A stretch of 6,466 nucleotides of DNA from Nitrososphaerales archaeon TH1920 (GTDB taxonomy: Archaea; Thermoproteota; Nitrososphaeria; Nitrososphaerales; Nitrososphaeraceae), in NCBI GenBank assembly GCA_014523495.1, contig JAATVM010000103.1:1-6466 (forward strand), in the 5' to 3' direction. Positions 1 to 5,653 of this stretch are shown here, one piece after another. The notes beneath the pieces are model-generated. The model was not told where the DNA came from and did not search any database. It saw only the letters and a program-made list of their open reading frames with translations. Each line of letters starts with the position of its first letter. Within the stretch, counting starts at the first letter, position 1. The translations under genes and the position numbers were made by a program.

Positions 1-1
1 A

Positions 2-175
2 ATATTGAGCACAGAAAACAAGAATCCCTTTAAACGCGATCAAGCATTAAACGACACAACTAGTGGACAATTTGGAGAAGAACCTTTAGATATTTCAGAC
101 GATCATTCCGAGATGCAAAAGGATGAGGACACACGGAAAGAGGCTGCCAGAAAATTGTCAAAAAATATCAGATAA
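2..175 (+). CDS. Small hydrophilic protein, 3' end or complete with TTG start
   Basis: An open frame enters from the left edge and stops with TAA at 173-175. It may begin at the TTG at 5-7, which would give a 56-residue protein starting MSTENKNPF, a natural-looking N-terminus. The true start could equally lie outside the window. The product is very polar: an acidic middle (EEPLDISDD, then MQKDEDTR) is followed by a basic tail (RKEAARKLSKNIR). There is no membrane segment, cysteine or recognisable motif. The composition suggests a partly disordered protein, or the tail of a larger one. I do not recognise a family. It converges on the lipid-kinase gene to its right, with about 90 bp between the two stops. 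Confidence 0.5.
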   Translation: MLSTENKNPFKRDQALNDTTSGQFGEEPLDISDDHSEMQKDEDTRKEAARKLSKNIR

Positions 176-194
176 TACATCACACCAGCCTATT

Positions 195-219
195 GACTAA
201 GCCTTTAGTCTTTATTCTT
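195..219 (+). terminator. Possible terminator hairpin between convergent genes
   Basis: GACTAA (195-200) and TTAGTC (205-210) form a perfect 6-bp stem with a GCCT loop, followed by a T-rich stretch (TTTATTCTT). It lies 20 bp after the stop of the left-edge gene. The position suits a terminator, but archaea often terminate on T-tracts alone, so the hairpin may be incidental. Confidence 0.35.
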
Positions 220-265
220 GAAGCATCTTTCCGTTCAAATTATTATGCGAGCTGAACAAAAATAT

Positions 266-1339
266 CTAAATTCTGGGTGAAGCTGCCTCAGTCTTTATGG
301 TCAAGGCGTTATGATAGATTTTGAAAATTGCTGGAAGTATGCCTATCGGTTCACCATCCACAGAAACAGTAACGTTTCTTTCTTTTGACAAAAAGATAAC
401 CTCTGAAGCTTGATAATAAAGAATATCTTCTTCGTATTTGTAAGTACTTGTTCCCTTTAGTTCAATTAATTTATCAATCATCTTGAAACTTCCAGAATTT
501 ATCAATATGATTATATCCAGCAAACCATCTGAGAATTTTGCACGAGGCGCTGCTTTGAAACCACCTCCCAAGAAACGACCATTTGCAACTATACCCATAG
601 TCATTTTAGAGGAGATTTTTTTATGTTTGTCTATTACTATATCACATTCATTGCTATTGTAGGCTGGAAGGGTTGCAATTACACTTGCCATAGTAGATAC
701 AAAACGACTTTTTATTTTACCTCTTACTTTCTTGGATCTGTCTATTATTTCAGCTCCAATACCTATCTCTGCTGCATTCAAGACAATTCTATTATGAGTT
801 AAAGATGGATTATCTCTATCGGTTATGGTTGCCGCTATTACATCTATTTTTCGTCTCTTCATATGTCGTATACGCATTAATGATTCAGTGCCTTGATGTT
901 GCAAGTCAAGAGACTTTGCAAGTACATTTCGGCTTCCTGATGGAATAACGTATATAGTAGCTCTTGGATTTATTGGCTTTAATCTAGGAAGAGGCTTGAA
1001 ATTACGATAATCTTTAGTTTGTTTGCTATCTGATTCAAGATCATAAAAGCCATTTGCAATTTCATTAATTGTACCATCTCCACCAACAGCAACAATATTC
1101 TTATATCCTTTTCTAAGTAACTTTCGTGTGATGAATATACCGTCATTAGCTTTTTTAGTAAAAATTATTTTATGAGCTTTAGGTAGAAAATCCTTAACTT
1201 TATTATAGGTATCAGCCCAGTTTTTTCCTGTGTTACCTCCTTGAGAATTTGGATTTAATAGCAGAATCAGGTCGGTTAATTTATGTGGATCGGGAGCTGT
1301 TTTGTTATCACGCGAAACTTTATTTTTGGAACTTTTCAA
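266..1339 (-). CDS. Diacylglycerol kinase family (YegS/DagK-like) lipid kinase
   Basis: A 357-residue member of the DAGK catalytic superfamily, which transfers phosphate from ATP to a lipid hydroxyl. Visible landmarks are the N-terminal LLLNPNSQGG strand-loop (26-35), the nucleotide-binding GGDGTINE (86-93), PSGSRN (133-138) where relatives usually have a G-T-x-N loop, NGRFLGGG (253-260), the AP...SDGLLD block (264-275) and VDGE (327-330). The order and spacing are those of a complete enzyme. It is somewhat longer than the usual roughly 300 residues, owing to a polar N-terminal extension and a charged insert at about 100-125. The start is TTG (1337-1339). An in-frame stop lies two codons upstream, no ATG occurs before residue 155, and GGTGAT at 1348-1353 sits 8 nt upstream. 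The substrate is unknown; in an archaeon it would presumably be an ether-lipid alcohol or a salvaged lipid. The fold is shared with NAD and sphingosine kinases, so the exact reaction is open. Confidence 0.9.
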   Translation of the reverse strand: MKSSKNKVSRDNKTAPDPHKLTDLILLLNPNSQGGNTGKNWADTYNKVKDFLPKAHKIIFTKKANDGIFITRKLLRKGYKNIVAVGGDGTINEIANGFYDLESDSKQTKDYRNFKPLPRLKPINPRATIYVIPSGSRNVLAKSLDLQHQGTESLMRIRHMKRRKIDVIAATITDRDNPSLTHNRIVLNAAEIGIGAEIIDRSKKVRGKIKSRFVSTMASVIATLPAYNSNECDIVIDKHKKISSKMTMGIVANGRFLGGGFKAAPRAKFSDGLLDIIILINSGSFKMIDKLIELKGTSTYKYEEDILYYQASEVIFLSKERNVTVSVDGEPIGILPAIFKIYHNALTIKTEAASPRI

Positions 1340-1347
1340 TCGTCAAT

Positions 1348-1354
1348 ATCACCC
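1348..1354 (-). promoter_or_regulatory. Shine-Dalgarno for the lipid-kinase gene
   Basis: On the minus strand this reads GGGTGAT, a good match to the complement of the archaeal 16S 3' end (core GGTGAT). It ends 8 nt before the TTG at 1337-1339. This site decides the start: it supports initiation at TTG in a frame that offers no ATG near its beginning. Confidence 0.65.
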
Positions 1355-1399
1355 ACATTAAATAGCGTCCATATCATAAAAATAATTAAACAACACTAT

Positions 1400-1412
1400 T
1401 CGATAGTATCGA
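1400..1412. repeat. 13-bp palindrome upstream of the lipid-kinase gene
   Basis: TCGATA and TATCGA flank a single G, a perfect 6+1+6 inverted repeat. It lies about 60 bp upstream of the lipid-kinase start, just beyond an AT-rich stretch (1375-1391) that could hold that gene's TATA box. It could be an operator half-site pair, but nothing in the window indicates which protein would bind it. Confidence 0.3.
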
Positions 1413-1472
1413 TATTGAGATCATATATCTTTTTTCATTTTTAAAAGACCGGTAGAAACTGGAGAAATAATA

Positions 1473-1571
1473 TTGAAGATACTACCTTTTAGTAATCACC
1501 CAGATAATCTTCACTGGAATCAGGCAATTCCTTTACTTACATCGTTAATTATTTCTATGGACATGCCTTAA
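1473..1571 (+). CDS. Possible 32-residue small ORF
   Basis: TTG at 1473-1475 is preceded by GGAG (1461-1464) at 8-nt spacing and opens a frame of 32 codons to TAA at 1569-1571. The peptide starts MKILPFSNHPDNLHWNQ and ends SLIISMDMP. The frame is also open upstream back to a TGA at 1416-1418, so it could be a remnant of something longer. No motif is recognised. The only support is the ribosome-binding site and an open frame in an otherwise gene-free 248-bp gap, so it is quite likely spurious. Confidence 0.2.
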   Translation: MKILPFSNHPDNLHWNQAIPLLTSLIISMDMP

Positions 1572-1587
1572 AAATCGCAAATTGTAA

Positions 1588-1875
1588 CTAAACGCCAGCC
1601 GCTCCGCCGACTATCTTTTTACCTGCTTCGGCAGTCTTATTGAGTAGAACTTTTCCGGCCTCACTTACATTCTTACCCAACTCTGATGCATTCTTACCCA
1701 ACTCTGATGCATTCTTACCCAACTCTGATGCAGTATTATTTACTGCTGCGCTGGCATTTCCAGCTGCATTTGACGCATTCGTAGTAACATTCTGCCCGCT
1801 TGCGGTATATCCATACTTTAGTGCAAGCACAAATAGAAACAGTGCGCTTCCTATATATAATTGCCTTATCATCAT
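1588..1875 (-). CDS. Small exported or membrane-anchored repeat protein with N-glycosylation sequons
   Basis: A 95-residue protein of unknown function. Residues 6-19 are hydrophobic after a short N-terminus containing Arg4, which suggests a signal peptide or membrane anchor. The rest is low-complexity, rich in Ala, Asn, Gly, Ser and Lys, with no cysteine. Eight N-X-S/T sequons occur, at N29, N33, N40, N46, N55, N62, N69 and N79. Three consecutive ASELGKN heptads (49-69) place a sequon every seven residues, followed by a looser version (VSEAGKVLLNKTAEAGKK). Such repeats could form an amphipathic helix, vaguely like LEA proteins. The likely location is the cell surface. The start is the first of two adjacent ATGs (1873-1875). 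The minus strand carries TATTAAA about 27 nt upstream, which fits a leaderless transcript. It is divergent from the patatin gene and co-directional with the lipid-kinase gene 248 bp downstream. The opposite strand is also open here, but encodes only the complement of the repeat. Confidence 0.75.
   Translation of the reverse strand: MMIRQLYIGSALFLFVLALKYGYTASGQNVTTNASNAAGNASAAVNNTASELGKNASELGKNASELGKNVSEAGKVLLNKTAEAGKKIVGGAAGV
1669..1731. repeat. Perfect 21-bp tandem repeat, three copies
   Basis: Units at 1669-1689, 1690-1710 and 1711-1731 are identical base for base. Each begins ATTCTTACCC and ends CTGATGC on the plus strand. On the minus strand each unit encodes the heptad ASELGKN within the small exported protein. 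The unit length is a multiple of three, so gain or loss of a copy keeps the frame. Identity at synonymous positions points to recent duplication. Confidence 0.95.
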
Positions 1876-1983
1876 ATTGTAATGTACAACATTGGTTTAA
1901 TAGTTAGTACATCTTTCGAGCCAGAATAGCTTTTGTTAGACAAAAAAAGAAAAACATTAAGATTCTTTGTATTATAGTTAATA
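1876..1983. promoter_or_regulatory. Divergent promoter region, exported protein / patatin
   Basis: This 108-bp AT-rich gap separates two outward-facing starts. For the minus-strand gene, TATTAAA lies about 27 nt before its ATG. For the patatin gene, an AT-rich CATTAAG at 1955-1961 lies about 26 nt before the ATG at 1984. Both spacings suit archaeal TATA boxes with leaderless or nearly leaderless mRNAs. No Shine-Dalgarno is visible for either gene. The boxes are weak matches, so the exact positions are uncertain. Confidence 0.4.
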
Positions 1984-3162
1984 ATGATGTTTAATCATAA
2001 GCATGAAAAAGCTGTCGAAAATGTGTTGGTCTTACAAGGTGGTGGATCCCTGGGTGCTTTTGCATGTGGAGTTTTCAAAGCATTTGCAAAAAGAAATATT
2101 AAATTTGACATAATAGCGGGAACATCAATAGGAGGGATTAACGGAGCAATAGCTGCTGGCAGCAAAAGTGATAAACCTGAGAAAGATTTAGAAGATTTTT
2201 GGTTGGATATAGCCAGAAGCAGCTATAATATAATACCTGATACCTTTACCTTTGATTATCAAAATTATCGAGCTAAATTGAAGAGATCACCCGCAGCATC
2301 TTTAAATGCAACATTTTTTGGAGTTCCAAGATTTTTTGTCCCAAGATGGTTTAATTTCAATTTTTCTAATCTGAATTCCTCACAAATACAGGAGTACGTT
2401 CAACCACCATGGAAATGGACTTATATGTATGACAACTCACTCTTGAGCAAAACAATTGAGAAATATATAGATTTTAACAAACTTTCTCCAAAGACAGAAC
2501 AGAATAATCCCAATGCTAGTAATAGTAACATTAATACTCGTCTGATAATTACTGCAGTTGACGTACTTACTGCTGAACCACTCATATTTGATAGCTACAA
2601 CAAACAAATTGAGATGAAGCACCTTCTCGCTACTATAGGGTACCCTCAATATGGATTTCCTTGGGTGGAAGTGAGTGATGGTACTTTTGCTTGGGATGGA
2701 TCCCTGTTAAGTAATACACCAATACGCGAAGTAATGGTAGCGTCTCCAAGCAAAAATAAAAATATTTTTGTTGTGGAAAATTATCCCAAAAAAATAGAAA
2801 AGCTTCCTGCAGATATGAGTGAAGTTATGTCAAGATCAAAAGATATTATGTTTTCTGATAAAACTAAAAGCCTTGGAAAAATGTCCAGACTTATTACCAG
2901 GCACGTAAATTTGATTGAAACACTATATGACATATTCCTGGATTCTGATCAATCAAAAATAGATAAGGACAAAATTAATTATATTAATAAGGAACATTTA
3001 TCACTAGTTGAAAAGCATGGCGCCAAAATTCTAAAGATAAATAGAATTACTAGAAATATTCCAGAAACACCATATCCTTTACAAAATGCTGATTTTTCTG
3101 TTGATACAATTAAGGAACTTATCAGACAAGGTGAGACCAAGGCTTTAGATAGTCTTAATTAG
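1984..3162 (+). CDS. Patatin-like phospholipase / acyl hydrolase
   Basis: A 392-residue patatin-fold serine hydrolase that would cleave acyl esters in lipids or polyesters with a Ser-Asp dyad. The N-terminal VLVLQGGGSLGAF (14-26) is the oxyanion glycine loop. GTSIGG (46-51) carries the nucleophile Ser48 in a G-x-S-x-G elbow, and DGSLLSNTP (238-246) carries Asp238. The catalytic set is therefore complete. The overall pattern, with the LQGGG start, DFW at 71-73 and a C-terminal SRSKDIMFSDKTKS block (283-296), resembles the patatin subgroup with a DUF3734-like C-terminus. Residues 168-184 form an Asn/Ser-rich insert. There is no signal peptide, so it is probably cytosolic or membrane-peripheral. 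It begins at the first of two adjacent ATGs. Archaeal membranes are ether-linked, so likely substrates are storage polyesters or scavenged ester lipids; this is inference. It converges on the TIM-barrel gene. Confidence 0.9.
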   Translation: MMFNHKHEKAVENVLVLQGGGSLGAFACGVFKAFAKRNIKFDIIAGTSIGGINGAIAAGSKSDKPEKDLEDFWLDIARSSYNIIPDTFTFDYQNYRAKLKRSPAASLNATFFGVPRFFVPRWFNFNFSNLNSSQIQEYVQPPWKWTYMYDNSLLSKTIEKYIDFNKLSPKTEQNNPNASNSNINTRLIITAVDVLTAEPLIFDSYNKQIEMKHLLATIGYPQYGFPWVEVSDGTFAWDGSLLSNTPIREVMVASPSKNKNIFVVENYPKKIEKLPADMSEVMSRSKDIMFSDKTKSLGKMSRLITRHVNLIETLYDIFLDSDQSKIDKDKINYINKEHLSLVEKHGAKILKINRITRNIPETPYPLQNADFSVDTIKELIRQGETKALDSLN

Positions 3163-3229
3163 TAACAGGCTCTTGAGTTCATTTTATATCTATTATTAGA
3201 GCTAGATGCTATAGTTTACTACATAGGAA

Positions 3230-3257
3230 TAAAGAATCAATTGTTCTTTAAATTGAT
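3230..3257. terminator. Overlapping alternative hairpins between convergent genes
   Basis: TAAAGAA (3230-3236) pairs with TTCTTTA (3244-3250). ATCAATT (3236-3242) can instead pair with AATTGAT (3251-3257). The two 7-bp stems exclude each other. The site lies 68 bp after the patatin stop and about 30 bp beyond the end of the facing gene, a natural place for termination on both strands. The stems are AT-rich and weak. The rest of the 124-bp gap shows only another short palindrome, CTAGT-G-ACTAG at 3280-3290, which overlaps the end of the minus-strand gene. Confidence 0.35.
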
Positions 3258-3286
3258 AAAATAACTAATTTGAAGATTTCTAGTGA

Positions 3287-4501
3287 CTAGTGTAATATCT
3301 TTTTTTTCCACTCATCATTTTCTTCCTCTCCTTGTTCTTGTAGTTTGAGCCAAGTATCATATGCCTCATTATATTTTTTAGACCAATTATTACAGGTATT
3401 ATGAACATTCTCTGATTTCGATAGCTTATTAGCAGTACTTTCTCTCTTTTCATCACTAATTTGTATTTCTTTATACTTTGAGATATCTGAGGGATATTGT
3501 TTATCATATCTACTCTTCATATGATCTTGTATCACCGGATTATCTAAATCACGCCAAATTATTAGTCCATCAGTAGAATTTGATGCGATTGATAAGGTAG
3601 ACATTATGAGTCGATCTGTCGGGGGACTATAATCCTGTTTAGAATAGTTATAAGTTATAGTCGGGTATATCATATACCTAATTGGCTTTTTAAAAATCTC
3701 TTCAAATATGCCTAGTTCCTTTTTTAAACTAGACACATTATAATAGCATCCGCTGGCCACAACTAAACCATCAACAAAATTGTTGTATTTTTTTACAACT
3801 ATTCCAGTTTTTTTCCCTTCAAAATATACTGTTGGATAAAACTTTACATCCTTACTTTTATGTTTAAGTAACTTTGAGAGCTCAGAATGTTCCATAAAAT
3901 CGATATTGTTCTTGAATTTTGTGTCAATTCTTGTGCTTATCCAGTTATAATCATCAATACTAAAACCTTCAATTGATCTTGGATATTTTTTTTCAAGAGA
4001 ATTAAAATATTCTATCCATCCTTTCCAATCGTAATTTGTATCAGGTGCACCTTCAGAAGGAGGGAGGAGAATAATTATTATTTTTAGATTCGTTTTATTC
4101 GCAGTTTCTAGCAATTCTTCTGTCATTTTTACAGATTTAGGATCTTCGAAGTTGTTCATTACATAATAGTACTCCTGATAACCCCTTTTGAGAAGTGTAT
4201 CGATTGCTTTTTCTTGTTCTTCCCCTTTCAGATGCTGAAGAACAAAACTAGCATTCATAGGAGTCCACAGCCCAATAGTAGTATCTCGAGGAGATCTTTT
4301 TATTGAACTAGATTCATTAATATTATTACCACTTTTAATACTATTTTCTGCATTTATTTTTTGTATTACCTCATGGTTATTTAATGAAAGAGAAAAAACG
4401 GAAAACAAATAAGTATACGGAAGAACCGACTGTATGAATAAAAAAACACCTATACCTGCGCAAAAGAAAATGACTGATACCACAAGATTCATGAAAAACA
4501 A
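3287..4501 (-). CDS. Membrane-anchored putative TIM-barrel (glycosidase-like) protein
   Basis: A 404-residue protein of no family I can name. Residues 4-40 are strongly hydrophobic (one long or two short helices) with no clear cleavage site, suggesting a signal anchor. A Ser/Asn-rich linker follows (about 50-72). The body then shows eight evenly spaced strand-like segments: IGLW (76), EYYYVMN (110), LKIIIILLPP (139), GFSIDDYN (179), KFYPTVYF (220), DGLVVAS (244), RYMIYPTITY (275) and DGLIIW (311). This is the signature of a (beta/alpha)8 barrel. The acidic pair Asp183-Asp184 at the end of strand 4 is where many glycoside hydrolases keep catalytic acids, but the GH18 DxxDxDxE pattern is not met. 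The C-terminus (350-404) is charged and probably helical. The longest start is TTG at 4501. ATG at 4490-4492 (residue 4) is an equally good or better choice, since a TATA-like box lies about 30 nt upstream. It follows the zinc-finger gene on the same strand after 55 bp. Confidence 0.8.
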   Translation of the reverse strand: MFFMNLVVSVIFFCAGIGVFLFIQSVLPYTYLFSVFSLSLNNHEVIQKINAENSIKSGNNINESSSIKRSPRDTTIGLWTPMNASFVLQHLKGEEQEKAIDTLLKRGYQEYYYVMNNFEDPKSVKMTEELLETANKTNLKIIIILLPPSEGAPDTNYDWKGWIEYFNSLEKKYPRSIEGFSIDDYNWISTRIDTKFKNNIDFMEHSELSKLLKHKSKDVKFYPTVYFEGKKTGIVVKKYNNFVDGLVVASGCYYNVSSLKKELGIFEEIFKKPIRYMIYPTITYNYSKQDYSPPTDRLIMSTLSIASNSTDGLIIWRDLDNPVIQDHMKSRYDKQYPSDISKYKEIQISDEKRESTANKLSKSENVHNTCNNWSKKYNEAYDTWLKLQEQGEEENDEWKKKILH

Positions 4502-4520
4502 GGAACATTGGTAGTTATAC

Positions 4521-4528
4521 TAAATATA
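4521..4528 (-). promoter_or_regulatory. TATA-like box for the TIM-barrel gene
   Basis: On the minus strand this reads TATATTTA, close to an archaeal TATA consensus. It ends 28 nt before the ATG at 4490-4492 and 19 nt before the upstream TTG at 4501. Transcription would be expected to start a few bases before the ATG, which argues for ATG over TTG. It also suggests the gene has its own promoter despite following the zinc-finger gene closely. Confidence 0.4.
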
Positions 4529-4556
4529 TGTCAATACTTCTGCACGGCACTTCTAT

Positions 4557-4919
4557 CTAAAACCAGTGCGTCCTTCTATGGATGAGTAATTCCTCTTCTG
4601 TAGTTAACCTCCAACCACATATCTCGCACATCAGAAGAGTTGAAATTTCATCGATGCTCTTTGGAATTCCCACTGTGAGAATATTCTCCAATTCAGTGAT
4701 TTGGTATCGAGTTAGATTATGCGAATCTAAATAACTTCGTAGAATTTCTTTAATCAGCCTTTTTCCATTTCGTCCGTTATTTTTTTCCAGTGTTACACTT
4801 ATCTCATCTCCTTCAGGTAACATATAGATATTTGATACTACATTGTGGGATGAGAGAAAGCTTTTTACAGCTTGAGCTAGATGTACATCACCTGCAAAGT
4901 TGATTAGTAGATGGACCAT
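4557..4919 (-). CDS. Small protein with C-terminal single C2H2 zinc finger
   Basis: A 120-residue protein with two parts. Residues 1 to about 85 look like a compact alpha/beta domain: strand MVHLLINFAG, helix HLAQAVKSFLSSH, strands SNIYMLPE and ISVTLEK, helix GKRLIKEILRSYLDSH. I do not recognise this domain; a ferredoxin-like fold is possible. Residues 98-118 form a textbook finger: C98-x2-C101-x12-H114-x3-H118, with a basic HRRTH end. The protein stops two residues later. A single finger can bind DNA weakly, RNA or a protein partner, so a regulatory role is plausible but unproven. The start is ATG (4917-4919), with no Shine-Dalgarno visible. An AT-rich box (4966-4976) and the palindrome at 4953-4964 lie upstream. 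The next gene upstream on the same strand is the VOC gene, 188 bp away, so they probably do not share an operon. Confidence 0.8.
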   Translation of the reverse strand: MVHLLINFAGDVHLAQAVKSFLSSHNVVSNIYMLPEGDEISVTLEKNNGRNGKRLIKEILRSYLDSHNLTRYQITELENILTVGIPKSIDEISTLLMCEICGWRLTTEEELLIHRRTHWF

Positions 4920-4952
4920 GATAACCAGAGTTATTCTTAGGGGCAGCTATTA

Positions 4953-4964
4953 GATTAATTAATC
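4953..4964. repeat. 12-bp perfect palindrome upstream of the zinc-finger gene
   Basis: GATTAATTAATC reads the same on both strands and ends about 33 bp before the zinc-finger ATG, next to a TATA-like sequence. Its ATTAATTAAT core also occurs in TTAATTAATTAA at 5633-5644, just before the ArsR gene. Position and symmetry suit an operator, but AT-rich palindromes arise easily by chance. The rest of the 4920-5107 gap holds a T-tract on the minus strand just after the VOC stop (5090-5096), which may act as a terminator, and no gene. Confidence 0.3.
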
Positions 4965-5107
4965 AATAATTTATAGTTTCAAGTCCAAGTTTTTGTTACT
5001 AATATACAATATCAAAGCATGTATATTCTAGGTTGTACCAAAACACGTAGGCTTGATAGTACAAATCATTAATTCTAATAATTATTACAAAAAAGGTAAA
5101 AGAAGAT

Positions 5108-5581
5108 TTATTTTGACATTTCAGAAAATGCAGCTTCTGCCGCCCTTTTCATTTCCTCTGGAGAAAGATCTTTTTTATGAGTCGCTATAGACCACAAATG
5201 TCCTGAAGGATCCTCTAGTCGACCATGACGATCTCCCCAAAATTGATCCTTTACCGGGTCTATAACTTTCGCGCCAGCAGTGACTGCTTTATCGAATATA
5301 GCATCAACATCTTCGACATATACATACATGGCTACGGAACTTCCGCCAATCGAATTAGGTGCAAGACATTTCATCTGTGGAAACTCATCTGATAACATAA
5401 AGATAGAGTCACCTATCTTCAGTTCAGCATGAGCAATCCTACCATCCGGAGCTTTCATGCGATGACGTTCTTCAGCACCAAAACCTTTCTTGTAAAACTC
5501 TATTGCCGCTTCTCCATCTTTCACTATCAGAGCTGGAGTGATCGAATGATAACCATCTGGAATTTTTTTTACTTCATTCAT
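5108..5581 (-). CDS. VOC family (PhnB-like glyoxalase/bleomycin-resistance fold) protein
   Basis: A 157-residue vicinal-oxygen-chelate protein of the PhnB-like subgroup. Clear family blocks are YHSITPALIVKDGEAAIEFY (11-30), APDGRIAHAELKIGDSIFML (44-63), YVEDVDAIFDKAVTAGAK (88-105) and FWGDRHGRLEDPSGHLWSIA (114-133). The tail DLSPEEMKRAAEAAF is also typical. The two beta-alpha-beta-beta-beta modules are complete and the length is normal. Candidate metal-side residues include His12, Glu53 and His128, but many PhnB-like proteins have no known reaction, so a specific glyoxalase or dioxygenase activity is not claimed. It is probably cytosolic. It begins with ATG and is divergent from the ArsR gene across 72 bp that contain an inverted repeat, so ArsR may control it. 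The sequence is very like bacterial versions, consistent with transfer. Confidence 0.92.
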   Translation of the reverse strand: MNEVKKIPDGYHSITPALIVKDGEAAIEFYKKGFGAEERHRMKAPDGRIAHAELKIGDSIFMLSDEFPQMKCLAPNSIGGSSVAMYVYVEDVDAIFDKAVTAGAKVIDPVKDQFWGDRHGRLEDPSGHLWSIATHKKDLSPEEMKRAAEAAFSEMSK

Positions 5582-5602
5582 ATTCTTATTTTACTTTTAA
5601 TC

Positions 5603-5624
5603 ATATTTATCATTATATAAATAT
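5603..5624. promoter_or_regulatory. Inverted-repeat operator candidate between VOC and ArsR genes
   Basis: ATATTTAT (5603-5610) and ATAAATAT (5617-5624) are perfect 8-bp inverted arms around a 6-bp spacer. The site lies about 21 bp from the VOC start and 29 bp from the ArsR start, and covers the only good TATA-like sequences for both. A dimeric winged-helix repressor bound here would block both promoters. A second palindrome, TTAATTAATTAA (5633-5644), follows immediately before the ArsR ATG. Confidence 0.5.
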
Positions 5625-5653
5625 CTAAATAATTAATTAATTAACTAATATTA

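Noticed and set aside
266..1339. Annotation as NAD kinase
   Set aside because: GGDGT is shared with NAD kinases, but the LLLNPNSQGG start, the AP...SDGLLD block and the VDGE motif are those of the diacylglycerol-kinase family.
1669..1731. CRISPR-like array from regularly repeated 21-bp units
   Set aside because: The units are directly adjacent with no spacers and lie in frame inside a coding sequence.
1640..1882. 80-codon plus-strand open frame with repeated FLPNSDA segments
   Set aside because: It is the complement of the 21-bp repeats in the exported-protein gene. The minus strand has the signal or anchor segment, a promoter-like box and the sequon pattern, so the plus frame is a by-product of repeat length divisible by three.
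2437..2649. 70-codon minus-strand frame inside the patatin gene
   Set aside because: It lies wholly within a gene with intact catalytic motifs and shows no motif or ribosome-binding site of its own.
3280..3507. 75-codon minus-strand frame overlapping the end of the TIM-barrel gene in another frame
   Set aside because: It falls inside the 3' part of a convincing longer gene on the same strand and its product is merely basic low-complexity sequence.
5429..5620. 63-codon plus-strand frame opposite the VOC gene start
   Set aside because: The VOC gene on the minus strand is strongly conserved over its full length. This frame ends in a run of isoleucine and leucine encoded by the AT-rich promoter.
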